Assembly (NCBI RefSeq): GCF_017815135.1
Contig: NZ_JAGJCF010000001.1
Location: 310,001-374,000 of the forward strand
Source of the DNA: Jiella mangrovi
GTDB lineage: Bacteria > Pseudomonadota > Alphaproteobacteria > Rhizobiales > Rhizobiaceae
DNA length: 64,000 bases
Direction: 5' to 3'
Below the pieces are notes generated by a model. The model saw only the letters and a list, made by a program, of their open reading frames with translations, was not told the origin of the DNA and ran no database searches. Positions within the stretch are counted from its first letter, which is position 1, and the number at the start of each line of letters is the position of its first letter. Shown in pieces: positions 38,427 through 46,405 of this stretch. The position numbers and the translations under genes were made by a program.

Positions 38427-39440
38427 TCACTCTGCCGGCTGCGCGTGGCTGGCGACCTTGCCGGTCTTGCCCGCGAGCTTGGCGCGATATTCGCTATAGG
38501 CGGCGATCAGCATGTCCTCGTCGCGATATTGCGGCACCCAGCCGAGCTGGCGCTCGCCCTTGGTGACGTCGAGGACGCATTCCTCGTCGGCGATCAGATA
38601 CTGCTCCGGGTCCATCAGCGGCATGTTGACGGCGTCGAGAAGGTCGAGCGTCTTTTTCACCGCCCAGCCGGGCGTCGGGATGAGGATCGATTTGGAGCCG
38701 GCATGCTTGATCAGGTCGCCAAGCAGCTTCTTCACCGGCGGCGGGTTGATCGAGCCGAGATTGTAGGCCTCGTTCGGAACGCCGGCCTTCCAGGCGAGAC
38801 GCGCCGCCTCGGCGCAGTCGAAGACCGAGATGAACTGATAGGGGTTCTTGCCCGAGCCGATCATCGGAACCGGCAAGTTGTGGTCGATCAGCTTGAACAG
38901 CTTTTCCAGAATGCCGAGACGGCCGGGGCCGATGATCAGACGCGGGCGGAACAAGGAGATGTTCATCCCCTTCTCGCGCCATTTCTCGGCGAGGATCTCG
39001 GTGTCGAGCTTCGACTGGCCGTATTCGCCGAGCGGCGAGACCGGATGCTCCTCGGTCATCGGATAGGTGACCGTGTGGCCGTAGATCATGTCCGTGGTGA
39101 AGTGGACGAGCTTTCGGGCGCCCGCCTTGTCCATGGCATGGATGATGTTCTCGGTGCCGAAATAGTTCACCGGATAGAAGAAGTCGTGGCGCTTGGCCCG
39201 CACCTGGATCGGCGAGAGCATCTTGGCCGACAGGTTGTAGACCATGTCGTCCGGCGCGATCGCGACAGCCTCGACAGCCCCCAGATCGGTGACGTCGCAG
39301 TCGATGAAACGGGCGGTCGCGTAATGTGGCAGATCGCTCTTGACGATGTCGGCGACGACGACCTCTTCGCCGTCTGCGACGAGGGTCTTGGCGAGATGGC
39401 GACCGACGAAGCCGTCACCGCCGAAAATCACATGTTTCAT
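38427..39440 (-). CDS. NAD-dependent epimerase/dehydratase (extended SDR)
   Basis: A 337-residue extended short-chain dehydrogenase/reductase. Rossmann motif FGGDGFVGRHLAK (GxxGxxG, residues 6-18), DIVKSDLPH for the adenine ribose, VHFTTDMIYG for the catalytic Ser/Thr and YGQSKLDTEILAE for the Tyr-x-x-x-Lys pair, then RPRLIIGPG. It acts on nucleotide or lipid-linked sugars. The start at 39440 removes an unsupported upstream extension. It lies between the SMR transporter gene and the aminotransferase gene in the same operon. Confidence 0.87.
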   Translation of the reverse strand: MKHVIFGGDGFVGRHLAKTLVADGEEVVVADIVKSDLPHYATARFIDCDVTDLGAVEAVAIAPDDMVYNLSAKMLSPIQVRAKRHDFFYPVNYFGTENIIHAMDKAGARKLVHFTTDMIYGHTVTYPMTEEHPVSPLGEYGQSKLDTEILAEKWREKGMNISLFRPRLIIGPGRLGILEKLFKLIDHNLPVPMIGSGKNPYQFISVFDCAEAARLAWKAGVPNEAYNLGSINPPPVKKLLGDLIKHAGSKSILIPTPGWAVKKTLDLLDAVNMPLMDPEQYLIADEECVLDVTKGERQLGWVPQYRDEDMLIAAYSEYRAKLAGKTGKVASHAQPAE

Positions 39441-39468
39441 TGCGAGAGCCTCTTGAGACCTTTGGTAT

Positions 39469-39912
39469 TCAGGAATTTTCGGGTGCCGTGTCCGGCGCAA
39501 CGGCCTTGACCGCGTCGATGGCCGGGTCGGCATGGGCGCTGCCGCCGCTCTGAGCGATGAAGATCGTGCCGCCGCAGATGAGCGCGATGCCGATGATGCG
39601 CATGGCGTTCACTTCCTCCTTGAAGAGGAAATAAGCGAAGATCGCCACGACGACATAGGCCAGCGACAGGAAGGGATAGGCGAAGGACAGATCCACCTTC
39701 GAAAGCACGAAGAGATGCGAGGCCATCGAGATCACGAAGGTGCAAAGCCCCAGGAAGACCCACGGGCTGAACACGATCTGCAGGATCTTCAGGATCGGGT
39801 TGACGCCGGCAAAACTGAGCGCGCCGAGCTGCATCATGCCGTATTTCAGCATCACCTGCGCCGCCGCATTGGTCAGCACGGTGAAGAGAATGAACGGGAT
39901 ATATTTCGTCAT
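39469..39912 (-). CDS. SMR/EamA-type small membrane transporter
   Basis: A 147-residue inner membrane protein with four hydrophobic segments (PFILFTVLTNAAAQVMLKYG, ILQIVFSPWVFLGLCTFV, LSFAYPFLSLAYVVVAIFAYF, IIGIALICGGTIFIAQ). This is the small multidrug resistance topology; in polyisoprenoid-sugar operons such proteins (ArnE/ArnF-like) act as flippases for lipid-linked sugars. A 30-residue Ala/Asp-rich tail follows. Its place between the DprE1-like oxidase and the epimerase supports a flippase role. Confidence 0.75.
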   Translation of the reverse strand: MTKYIPFILFTVLTNAAAQVMLKYGMMQLGALSFAGVNPILKILQIVFSPWVFLGLCTFVISMASHLFVLSKVDLSFAYPFLSLAYVVVAIFAYFLFKEEVNAMRIIGIALICGGTIFIAQSGGSAHADPAIDAVKAVAPDTAPENS

Positions 39913-39996
39913 CGGCCTGATCTTTCAGTCGAGGCGTCGTAATTGACGGAAGGTCATAGCGCCTGAAGTTCAGTGTTGAGTTAAGACGACACCCGA

Positions 39997-41451
39997 TCAG
40001 GTGCCTGCCGCAACGATTCCATCCGCCATGGTAAAGGGATCGACGCTTTGACCATTCAATTTGTCGGCATCGCCCTCACCGGCCCCGGCGACGGCTGTCA
40101 GGCGCATCGCCGTGCGACGCCAGAAATTCGACATCATCGCCGGGTCCCGCAAGGCTTCGAGCCGGTGCCAGTCCGCAAAGGAGGCCGCGAAGGTCTGCGC
40201 GGACATGCGCGCATCCTTGTAGGGATTGACCGCACCGCCGGCTTCGACGGTGATTCGGTCGAGCTCGGCCAAGAGTGCGAGCGTCCTCGGACCCTTGTGC
40301 GGAAAGTCGAGCGTCAGGGTGTAGCCTGGCCTCGGGAAGCTGGTCAGCCCGGGGCTTTGCAACGCCCCGAAGCGCTTCAAGACGGTCAGGAACGAGCCAT
40401 GGCCATGGCTCCGTGCGCATTCGAACAGGGCGCGAACGACCGCCTCGGCGTCGGCATAGGGGACGACACTCTGATGCTGGAAGAGCCCTCTCGGCCCGTA
40501 GAGTCGGTTCCAAGCTCCGATCCGGTCGAGGGGGTAGAAGAAGCCGGCAAAGGGTACGGTCTCGACGTGAGTGCCCGCGCGGGCCTTTCGGTAATAGGCC
40601 TCGTTGAAGGCCTTGAGGAAAGGCCCTGCGAGCGGGCTGATCGGCGGGGTGAAGGGTATGCCCGCAAGCTGCCCGGATGCTTCGCCGGACATGTCGCCCG
40701 TCTCGGCGTGATCGCCGCAGATGAGATGGCCCCGCCCGAGATTCTTGCCGCTGGCCAGCGAATCGATCCAGGCGACGGCGTATTCGTGGCGTTCGTCCGC
40801 CGCTTCGGCGACGTCGAAATAGTCCGACAGGGTGTCGAACCGCGTCGTCGTCTGGACGATCGACAGCGACGGCACCTTCATCAGCCGGATCGTCGCGCGG
40901 CGGATGAGCCCGGTCAGCCCCATGCCGGAAATGGTGGCGGCGAAGAGGTCGGCGTTCTGATCGGATGTCAGGGTCAAAAGGCCCCGGTCGGAGCGCTGGA
41001 GTTCGATGGCCTCGACCCAGCGCCCGAACGTCCCCCTGCGATGATGGTTCTTGCCGTGGATGTCGTTGGCGATCGCTCCGCCAAGGGTGACGAACTGCGT
41101 GCCGGGCGTGACCGGCAGGAACCAGCCGTGTCTTGCGACATGGCGGGTGATCTCACTGAAGAGCACGCCGGCGTCGGCCGTCAAAAGACCGGTCACGGGA
41201 TCGAAGTCGACGATCTGCGGCTTCATGCCCTGGCGCGCGTCGAGAAGCACGCCTTCGTCGTTGTGGCAGCTGTCACCGTATGACCGGCCGTTGCCGAAGG
41301 GCAGAAAGCCGCCCCTGGCGCGCTCGTGCCCGTCAGGGGCTGCCTGCGCAGGCGCCTTGCGCCACGGCCCGGCATCTGCCGGCACGGCCGAGCGCTCGCC
41401 GCGCTTCAGCCGGCCCCAGCTGTCATGCCCGTGGCCGGCGACGTCACGCAT
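39997..41451 (-). CDS. FAD-linked oxidase, DprE1-like
   Basis: A 484-residue vanillyl-alcohol-oxidase-type FAD enzyme. Seen: PFGNGRSYGDSC (FAD pyrophosphate), VTPGTQFVTLGGAIANDIHG, HHRRGTFGRWVEAIEL, and the C-terminal substrate half with PRPGYTLTLDFPHKGPRT and AGGAVNPYKDARMS. These are the hallmarks of decaprenylphosphoryl-ribose 2'-oxidase (DprE1), which oxidises a polyprenyl-phosphate-linked ribose. ATG at 41451 was chosen over a TTG at 41460. It overlaps the UbiA-like gene stop by 8 bp. The active Cys position of mycobacterial DprE1 was not assessed. Confidence 0.85.
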   Translation of the reverse strand: MRDVAGHGHDSWGRLKRGERSAVPADAGPWRKAPAQAAPDGHERARGGFLPFGNGRSYGDSCHNDEGVLLDARQGMKPQIVDFDPVTGLLTADAGVLFSEITRHVARHGWFLPVTPGTQFVTLGGAIANDIHGKNHHRRGTFGRWVEAIELQRSDRGLLTLTSDQNADLFAATISGMGLTGLIRRATIRLMKVPSLSIVQTTTRFDTLSDYFDVAEAADERHEYAVAWIDSLASGKNLGRGHLICGDHAETGDMSGEASGQLAGIPFTPPISPLAGPFLKAFNEAYYRKARAGTHVETVPFAGFFYPLDRIGAWNRLYGPRGLFQHQSVVPYADAEAVVRALFECARSHGHGSFLTVLKRFGALQSPGLTSFPRPGYTLTLDFPHKGPRTLALLAELDRITVEAGGAVNPYKDARMSAQTFAASFADWHRLEALRDPAMMSNFWRRTAMRLTAVAGAGEGDADKLNGQSVDPFTMADGIVAAGT

Positions 41452-42991
41452 AGGCGGCAAGCAGGAACATGATGGCGCCGATGGCGATCATCATCTGGCT
41501 GCGCCAATCCTGCAGGATGAACACGACGGGGTCGTCATGCATCTGGCCGCGGCGGGCGAGCACCCAGATGCGCACGATGATGTAGAGCAGGATCGGACAG
41601 AGCGGCCAGACCATCGCGGGCATGTTGTAATGGACGAGCACCTCCGGGCTGTTGATGTAGAGCGCGAGCACCATGACCGAGGCAAAGCCCGACGCCATGC
41701 CCGCCTGGGCGAGGGTCTCGAGGTCGGCGTCGACATAGCCGCGACCGGTCTTCGACCGTTCGGCGCCGCTGCCGAAGTCCATCAGCTCGGTGTAGCGCTT
41801 CACCAGCGCCAGCGACAGGAAGAAGAACAGCGAGAAGGCGAGAAGCCAGAACGAGACCGAGACGTCGGTCGCGGCGACGCCCGCCATGATCCGTGTCGTG
41901 TAGAGCCCCGCAAGCGTCAGGACATCGATGAGCAGCATCCGCTTGATGAACATCGAATAGGCCGTCGTCGCGCAGAGATAGGCGACCAGCACGCCGAGGA
42001 ACGTCCAGGGTAGAAGAAGGCTGAGCACAAGCGAGCCCGCGAACAGCCCCGTAGCAAGCTTCAGCCCGTGCGGGATCTGCAGCGAGCCGCTGGCGAAAGG
42101 CCGGTTGCGCTTGGTCTTGTGCTTGCGGTCGGCGGTCAGATCGACGAGGTCGTTGAGGATGTAGACGGCGGAGGCCGCGAAGGAAAAGGCGAAGAACGCA
42201 ACCAGCGCACTCAGCAGCATGGAGACGTTGAAGAATTCATGGGTCAGGACGACCGGCACGAAGACGAGGACGTTCTTGGCCCATTGGTGCGGCCGCATCG
42301 CCTTCAGCGCGGCCCGGGCGGGGTTTCCGCCGGCCTCGATCAACTCGGCCCCGGTGCGCCGCTGCCATCGTCGCGCGGCGCGGTCGGGGGCGACGACGGT
42401 CGCGTCCGCGGCCGCGTCGAGCAGACAGATATCCTCGTGGGAATTGCCGAAATAATCGAAACCGTCCTCGCCGCAGTCGGCGGTGATCCGCTCCAGCTTG
42501 CGGCTCGAGGTGAGGTTGACGTCGTCGCAGGAGGCCATCACCGCGTCGAACAGGCCGAGATGATCGGCGACGGCGTGGGCGAGGCGCTCGTTGGAGCCGG
42601 TTGCAAGCACGATCCGCCGGCCGTCGGCCTTCGCCTCGCGCAGCGCCTGCAAAACCTCCTCGCGATAGGGCAAGAGCGCCGGATCGAAATCGACGTCGCG
42701 CGCCAGCTCCGCCTTCAACCGCGCCTTGCCGGAGGAAAGCCAACCGGGAAGTCGCAACAAACGGACCGGCGCCTGGCGTGCCGTCAGAAAGAGCGTTTCC
42801 CACAACAGGTCACTCTTGATCAGCGTCCCGTCGAGATCGACGAAGATCGGCCGATCTTTCTGGCCAATTCTGGCGTCCAAGGATCCGTCTCCCGTTCGGA
42901 ACCGAAGAACCGGCCCCATTTCCTCGCTCACGCCATTCTGGACGCTTACGGTTTCGAGGGAGTTGAAGCCCTCTCCCTTGCGGTAGTTCAT
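41444..42991 (-). CDS. HAD-UbiA fusion prenyltransferase (DPPR-synthase-like)
   Basis: A 515-residue two-domain protein. Residues 45-235 are a HAD phosphatase: FVDLDGTLIKSDLL (DxD nucleophile), LATGSNE, and DYFGNSHEDICLLDAA. Residues 240-515 are a UbiA-type membrane prenyltransferase with about nine helices; the first Asp-rich motif is NDLVDLTADRKH, the second lies in VKRYTELMD. UbiA-family DPPR synthases attach phosphoribose to polyprenyl phosphate, and a phosphatase then removes the 5'-phosphate; this protein appears to combine both steps. It is the first gene of the operon that contains the DprE1-like oxidase. Confidence 0.88.
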   Translation of the reverse strand: MNYRKGEGFNSLETVSVQNGVSEEMGPVLRFRTGDGSLDARIGQKDRPIFVDLDGTLIKSDLLWETLFLTARQAPVRLLRLPGWLSSGKARLKAELARDVDFDPALLPYREEVLQALREAKADGRRIVLATGSNERLAHAVADHLGLFDAVMASCDDVNLTSSRKLERITADCGEDGFDYFGNSHEDICLLDAAADATVVAPDRAARRWQRRTGAELIEAGGNPARAALKAMRPHQWAKNVLVFVPVVLTHEFFNVSMLLSALVAFFAFSFAASAVYILNDLVDLTADRKHKTKRNRPFASGSLQIPHGLKLATGLFAGSLVLSLLLPWTFLGVLVAYLCATTAYSMFIKRMLLIDVLTLAGLYTTRIMAGVAATDVSVSFWLLAFSLFFFLSLALVKRYTELMDFGSGAERSKTGRGYVDADLETLAQAGMASGFASVMVLALYINSPEVLVHYNMPAMVWPLCPILLYIIVRIWVLARRGQMHDDPVVFILQDWRSQMMIAIGAIMFLLAAYA

Positions 42992-43126
42992 GCTGCCATA
43001 TTATCGCGCGTGGCAAACGAAGGATGAAGAATGCCACCAACATGGCATGCGATTAAGCAGTTGTCTTGATTTCCGGGCGCCCGGGGCCTTCACCGCGCCG
43101 GTCCCTTTCCTTCGATCGTCAGCCTG

Positions 43127-43591
43127 TCACTTTGCTCCCGATCGTCGCGAACGGCGCCAGCGAGCAAAGCGCGTCTCGACACGGCGCCGCCAACGACGCA
43201 CGAGCGGCGAATCGACGGACAAAACGAGGAGTCCCAAAGGAACCATCCAGAAGCCGAGGATCGGAAGGAAGCCGAGAATACCGCCGGCGAGGAGTGCGAC
43301 ACCGAGGACGATGCGCCCGCGCCGCGATCCCGGCAACGGGAACTCCCGCCCGAAAAGTTTCAAGGTCCGGCGCTGCGTCGGCGCTGCCCCCTCTTCCGCC
43401 GCAAAGACCGCGCCCGCCGCTTCGCGCCGCTCCGCCGGATCGTCGATGCGCATCTCTGCCTCGCCGCGACCTGCGCCTGAAAACCGCAGGTCGCCTCCCG
43501 GTGAATTCGCCGGGCGACGCATGGGGGCGGCCCTGTCGTCCACGGAACCCGGCCCTGCCGGGCGATCGTCGCGACCGGTCTTGAGAGCCAT
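43127..43591 (-). CDS. Small membrane protein (PGPGW-like)
   Basis: A 154-residue protein from the ATG at 43591 (the open frame extends 50 codons upstream). The N-terminal 90 residues are polar and disordered-looking, followed by a hydrophobic hairpin IVLGVALLAGGILGFLPILG and FWMVPLGLLVLSVDSP, then a basic tail RRWRRRVETRFARWRRSRR. The pattern resembles the putative transmembrane PGPGW family. It stands between the UbiA operon and tRNA-Asn. Confidence 0.65.
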   Translation of the reverse strand: MALKTGRDDRPAGPGSVDDRAAPMRRPANSPGGDLRFSGAGRGEAEMRIDDPAERREAAGAVFAAEEGAAPTQRRTLKLFGREFPLPGSRRGRIVLGVALLAGGILGFLPILGFWMVPLGLLVLSVDSPLVRRWRRRVETRFARWRRSRRSGAK

Positions 43592-43734
43592 GCATCGTCT
43601 CCATCTGGCTGGGGCCCCACGGAACAGAAGATGGGCCGGCGGCCCGCGACCTGCAATCTCCGCCTTCGAGCCACCCATATTGCGTCCGCTTCGGGTCCTT
43701 TCGAAGGCCAGAGCGGTTTTTTCCACGCAAGCGC

Positions 43735-43763
43735 TTGGCAAAAGGGGAAGGGCTTTGCTATAG
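43735..43763 (+). promoter_or_regulatory. sigma-70-type promoter of tRNA-Asn
   Basis: -35 ttggca (43735-43740), a 17-bp spacer and -10 ctatag (43758-43763), about 25 bp before the tRNA 5' end, so transcription would start near 43770. The hexamers and the spacing fit the housekeeping sigma consensus. Confidence 0.65.
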
Positions 43764-43788
43764 GCCTCGCCAACGCGCTCAAGCGTAT

Positions 43789-43863
43789 TCCCCGGTAGCT
43801 CAGTGGTAGAGCACTCGACTGTTAATCGATCGGTCGCTGGTTCGAATCCGGCCCGGGGAGCCA
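43789..43863 (+). tRNA. tRNA-Asn (anticodon GTT)
   Basis: A 75-nt tRNA: acceptor stem tccccgg/ccgggga, D arm agctcagtggtagagc, anticodon loop with GTT (ctgttaa), TψC loop gttcgaatcc and an encoded CCA. Its last 14 bases are repeated at 54794-54807, so it is the integration site of the phage-satellite-like element, which keeps the tRNA functional. Confidence 0.96.
43850..43863. repeat. attL core of the satellite-like element
   Basis: The 14-bp sequence ggcccggggagcca forms the 3' end of tRNA-Asn and is repeated exactly at 54794-54807. Sequences diverge on both sides of the repeat. It marks the left boundary of the integrated element. Confidence 0.85.
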
Positions 43864-43875
43864 GTTTTTAGAGAT

Positions 43876-43912
43876 AAAGGCCTGAAATCGCTGCGGTTTC
43901 AGGCCTTTTCTT
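43876..43912 (+). terminator. Rho-independent terminator after tRNA-Asn
   Basis: A strong hairpin aaaggcctgaaa / tttcaggccttt with a 9-nt loop, followed by ttctttt. It lies 13 bp after the tRNA 3' end, inside the element. It would end tRNA-Asn transcription and may also serve as the terminator of minus-strand element genes in reverse. Confidence 0.85.
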
Positions 43913-44040
43913 TTCTCCGAACACACTTTTGTTCATAACGGAGACGACCGGTAGGATGAGGCATCCCGCCGGTGTTCTCAAGCCTTGCGCTAGAGCCTCT
44001 TCCCCGCAATGGTCGTCTCTCGACATCCAAGAGGTGAACG

Positions 44041-44319
44041 ATGACAAACGACAACCTTGTTGAAGTGCCTTCTTTCCCGGGTCGGTTTCTCGATGAAGTC
44101 CGGTACACGGCTCTTGTGAAAACCTTAGGCCAGATTTCAATCTCGCTTGCCACTATGTTGGAATTGGCTGAGAAGTTAGACCCGGCCACGTTTAAGGAAT
44201 CCCTTGAGATTATCGATCGCGATACCGTTGAGGCTGTTGCATTTTCTGACATCAAAGAAGATGAATTGCAGCGCCTTAATAAGGCTTTACTTTCCGCACT
44301 GAAGGTCGAAATACGATGA
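44041..44319 (+). CDS. Small AT-rich hypothetical protein of the element
   Basis: A 92-residue helical, acidic protein (LDEVRYTALVKTLGQISISLATM, LDPATFKESLEIIDRDT, EDELQRLNKALLSALK). A good ribosome binding site (gaggtg) precedes the ATG. It is the only plus-strand gene of the element, at its left end, and its GC content is far below that of the other genes. It overlaps the minus-strand zinc-finger gene by 33 bp tail to tail. A cargo or regulatory role is possible; function unknown. Confidence 0.65.
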   Translation: MTNDNLVEVPSFPGRFLDEVRYTALVKTLGQISISLATMLELAEKLDPATFKESLEIIDRDTVEAVAFSDIKEDELQRLNKALLSALKVEIR

Positions 44320-44730
44320 TACATACATTTTTTGACGTCTTTTCTTTGCCCATTCCCTCGATGCCCTACGATGCTCAGCCCGAACGCACTCGGCGCACCG
44401 GAGCGAGTCCCGACGCCTGACGCCCAATATGGGGCCGCCGCAGTCGATGCAGCGAATCGCGCTGATTGGGCCTTTCGTCCGCAGAGTGCGCGCCGCCGTC
44501 CGGCATGGGATGCAGCAATATTTGGCGTCCGACTTCTTCGCGTTCCGAATTGGCTTCTGGCAGTGACGGCAGATGAGCGCAGCCCGCTTTGCCCCTCGAA
44601 TCTGCTTGTCAAAGGCCGCTGCCGAGGCATGGCGGCACTCCGTCGAGCAGTACTTTTGCGCGATCGATTTCGGATCGAAGGGTTGCTCGCACCAAGCGCA
44701 CCGCTCGTCTTCGAGATCGTCAAGGTTCAT
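44287..44730 (-). CDS. Protein with three tandem zinc-finger modules
   Basis: A 147-residue basic protein with three similar Cys modules in a row: CAWCEQPF...KYCSTECRH, CRHCQKPI...KYCCIPCRTA and CIDCGGPI...LRCAECVRA. The spacing is CxxC then about 12 residues then CxxxC or CxxC, as in treble-clef or zinc-ribbon modules. DNA or protein binding is likely. It overlaps the upstream gene by 4 bp and is the last gene of the head operon; a role in regulation, packaging or capsid control is inference only. Confidence 0.6.
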   Translation of the reverse strand: MNLDDLEDERCAWCEQPFDPKSIAQKYCSTECRHASAAAFDKQIRGAKRAALICRHCQKPIRNAKKSDAKYCCIPCRTAARTLRTKGPISAIRCIDCGGPILGVRRRDSLRCAECVRAEHRRASREWAKKRRQKMYVSSYFDLQCGK

Positions 44731-45314
44731 CCCGCCTGTCTCCGATCCACTTGCGAGCAGTGATAGCTACAGAAAGTCTGCCCCTTCCGGTTTGGCTTAA
44801 ACGGATCGTTGCAGGTCGGGCATCGCTGCTCCGGTTGCCGCGCCTTCCAAGCGGCTTTTCCGGCCTTCCAAGCGGCATAGGATTCTTCGTCCCATCGTTG
44901 CCGCTGGCGATCCATCTTGGCGGCATGGGCGCATACGTCGCCACACCACAGGCGATGACCATCAGGGAGCGGCTTGTTGCACCGGGCGCACCGCTCGCGA
45001 GGAACCGGCAGGGCGCCGGGCTGGGTCCACTCCGGCTGCCCTTCGTACCAGTTCGGACGTTTGGCCCGAACGATGTTCAGAGCGCCGAGCGTGACTTCTA
45101 AGGCGACCGCATCGGCAGCTCGCCAAGACCAGCCCTGCAGGCATAGGGATGCTCGAATGCCGGCGCGGCATGGACCCTCGAATGAGAACGCCGTTGGTTC
45201 GGCTTCACGCATCAGATCGGCAATCCGCTCCATTAGAACGCGCTGTCGATCGCGATTGAGACGACGCGGCTTCGTCACGCGGAGCGGCGCGACCCATGGG
45301 ACGCGAGCAAGCAT
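44727..45314 (-). CDS. Protein with C-terminal zinc-finger modules
   Basis: A 195-residue basic protein, start at the ATG 45314, 3 bp after the portal stop. Residues 1-100 are a helical region (RQRVLMERIADLMREAEP, ASLCLQGWSWRAADAVALE); then two Cys modules CARCNKPLPDG...LWCGDVCAHAAK and CPTCNDPFKPN...TFCSYHCSQ of the same type as the following gene. Both genes may descend from one finger array. Function unknown. Confidence 0.6.
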   Translation of the reverse strand: MLARVPWVAPLRVTKPRRLNRDRQRVLMERIADLMREAEPTAFSFEGPCRAGIRASLCLQGWSWRAADAVALEVTLGALNIVRAKRPNWYEGQPEWTQPGALPVPRERCARCNKPLPDGHRLWCGDVCAHAAKMDRQRQRWDEESYAAWKAGKAAWKARQPEQRCPTCNDPFKPNRKGQTFCSYHCSQVDRRQAG

Positions 45315-45316
45315 GA

Positions 45317-46405
45317 TCAGGCCGCCTTGTCGTTTTCGCCCCAATTCACCATCGTCAGCGCCGCGTTGAGATCGCCGGGCGCAAGGCCAGCCTCCTTCGC
45401 TTGAGCGAGCGCCTGGACGATCGTCGCGAGCGCGCGAGCCCTGCCCCCGACATCGAACGCCTGGACCGGCCGCAACAGGTCGATCATCACCTCACTGCCG
45501 AGCTTTTTCGTCGCTTCCTCGGCGAGAAGCATGGCGATCGGCTGGAGGGTCCAACTCGCAAGATGCCGCTGCGCTTCCCTGACGAGCGGTCCTTGCGCAT
45601 TGCTGGCAAAGAGAGCCGGAAGCACGCCGAAGGCACCACAGATCGAATTGCGGGCCGCTGAGAGGCTTTCCGCGATCTGAGAGCGCGAGAGATCGGGAGA
45701 TACGTCCTGCGGCCTCCAGTCCTGCACAGGAGCCGGGCCGCCGGCTGCGGTGACGTTGACGCTCTCGCGCAACAGGACGCGGCCACGGCGCCCGCGGAAG
45801 CCCCTGCCGAGCGTTTCAAGATCGGTGTCGGTGCTTTCCGGGAACGGGACGATCTGAGAGCCCAGCGGGGCATTTTCATAGACCTCGGCAAGCGCGGTCT
45901 CGATGGCCTGGAGCGTGCCGGCGGTGATTGATGCTCGTTTGAGCGGGGCGGTGCCATAGTAGGGCGCGACCGGATCACAGCCGATGCGGAGGTGAAGCAC
46001 CTCGCCGGCAAGGGCCGTCATCGATTGCCCGCCCCCGGCTTCGGAGACACTGACGCGATAGGCGGTCGGCTTGCCATTGCGAGTTCGCAGATCCCAATCG
46101 GCGCAGGGAACAAGGCCGGCGTCGTCGATCAGGAAGACGGCCTCGCCGCGAAGTGCGACAGAGCGGCCAATGAGCGCCAAGGACGCGCGATCAAGCAAAT
46201 CGGTGCCGGAGACATCAGCGAGCGCGAAAGCGCCTTCCCAGAGGCTTATACAGCCCTGCGCGGTGGCAGTCAGTTCGGCGATCCCGCTCCGACCGGAGAT
46301 ATACGCCTCGCGCGCCGCCATGATCTCAGCGGTGAACCCAGAGGCCGCCGACCGCTTCTCGATACCGTTCCCGCCGAAAACGGTTTTCAGCCATCCGAGC
46401 ATCAC
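45317..46405 (-). CDS. Phage portal protein
   Basis: A 362-residue HK97-type portal: WLKTVFGGNG start, FLIDDAGLVPCADWDL, a conserved MTALAGEVLHLRIG, RGRVLLRESVNVTAAGG and NSICGAFGVLPALF with LLAEEATKKLGSEVMI at the end. The portal forms the dodecameric ring through which TerL pumps DNA. It lies between the connector and the zinc-finger genes and overlaps the connector by 4 bp. It is shorter than the usual 400-430 aa, but the domains are in order. Confidence 0.82.
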   Translation of the reverse strand: MMLGWLKTVFGGNGIEKRSAASGFTAEIMAAREAYISGRSGIAELTATAQGCISLWEGAFALADVSGTDLLDRASLALIGRSVALRGEAVFLIDDAGLVPCADWDLRTRNGKPTAYRVSVSEAGGGQSMTALAGEVLHLRIGCDPVAPYYGTAPLKRASITAGTLQAIETALAEVYENAPLGSQIVPFPESTDTDLETLGRGFRGRRGRVLLRESVNVTAAGGPAPVQDWRPQDVSPDLSRSQIAESLSAARNSICGAFGVLPALFASNAQGPLVREAQRHLASWTLQPIAMLLAEEATKKLGSEVMIDLLRPVQAFDVGGRARALATIVQALAQAKEAGLAPGDLNAALTMVNWGENDKAA

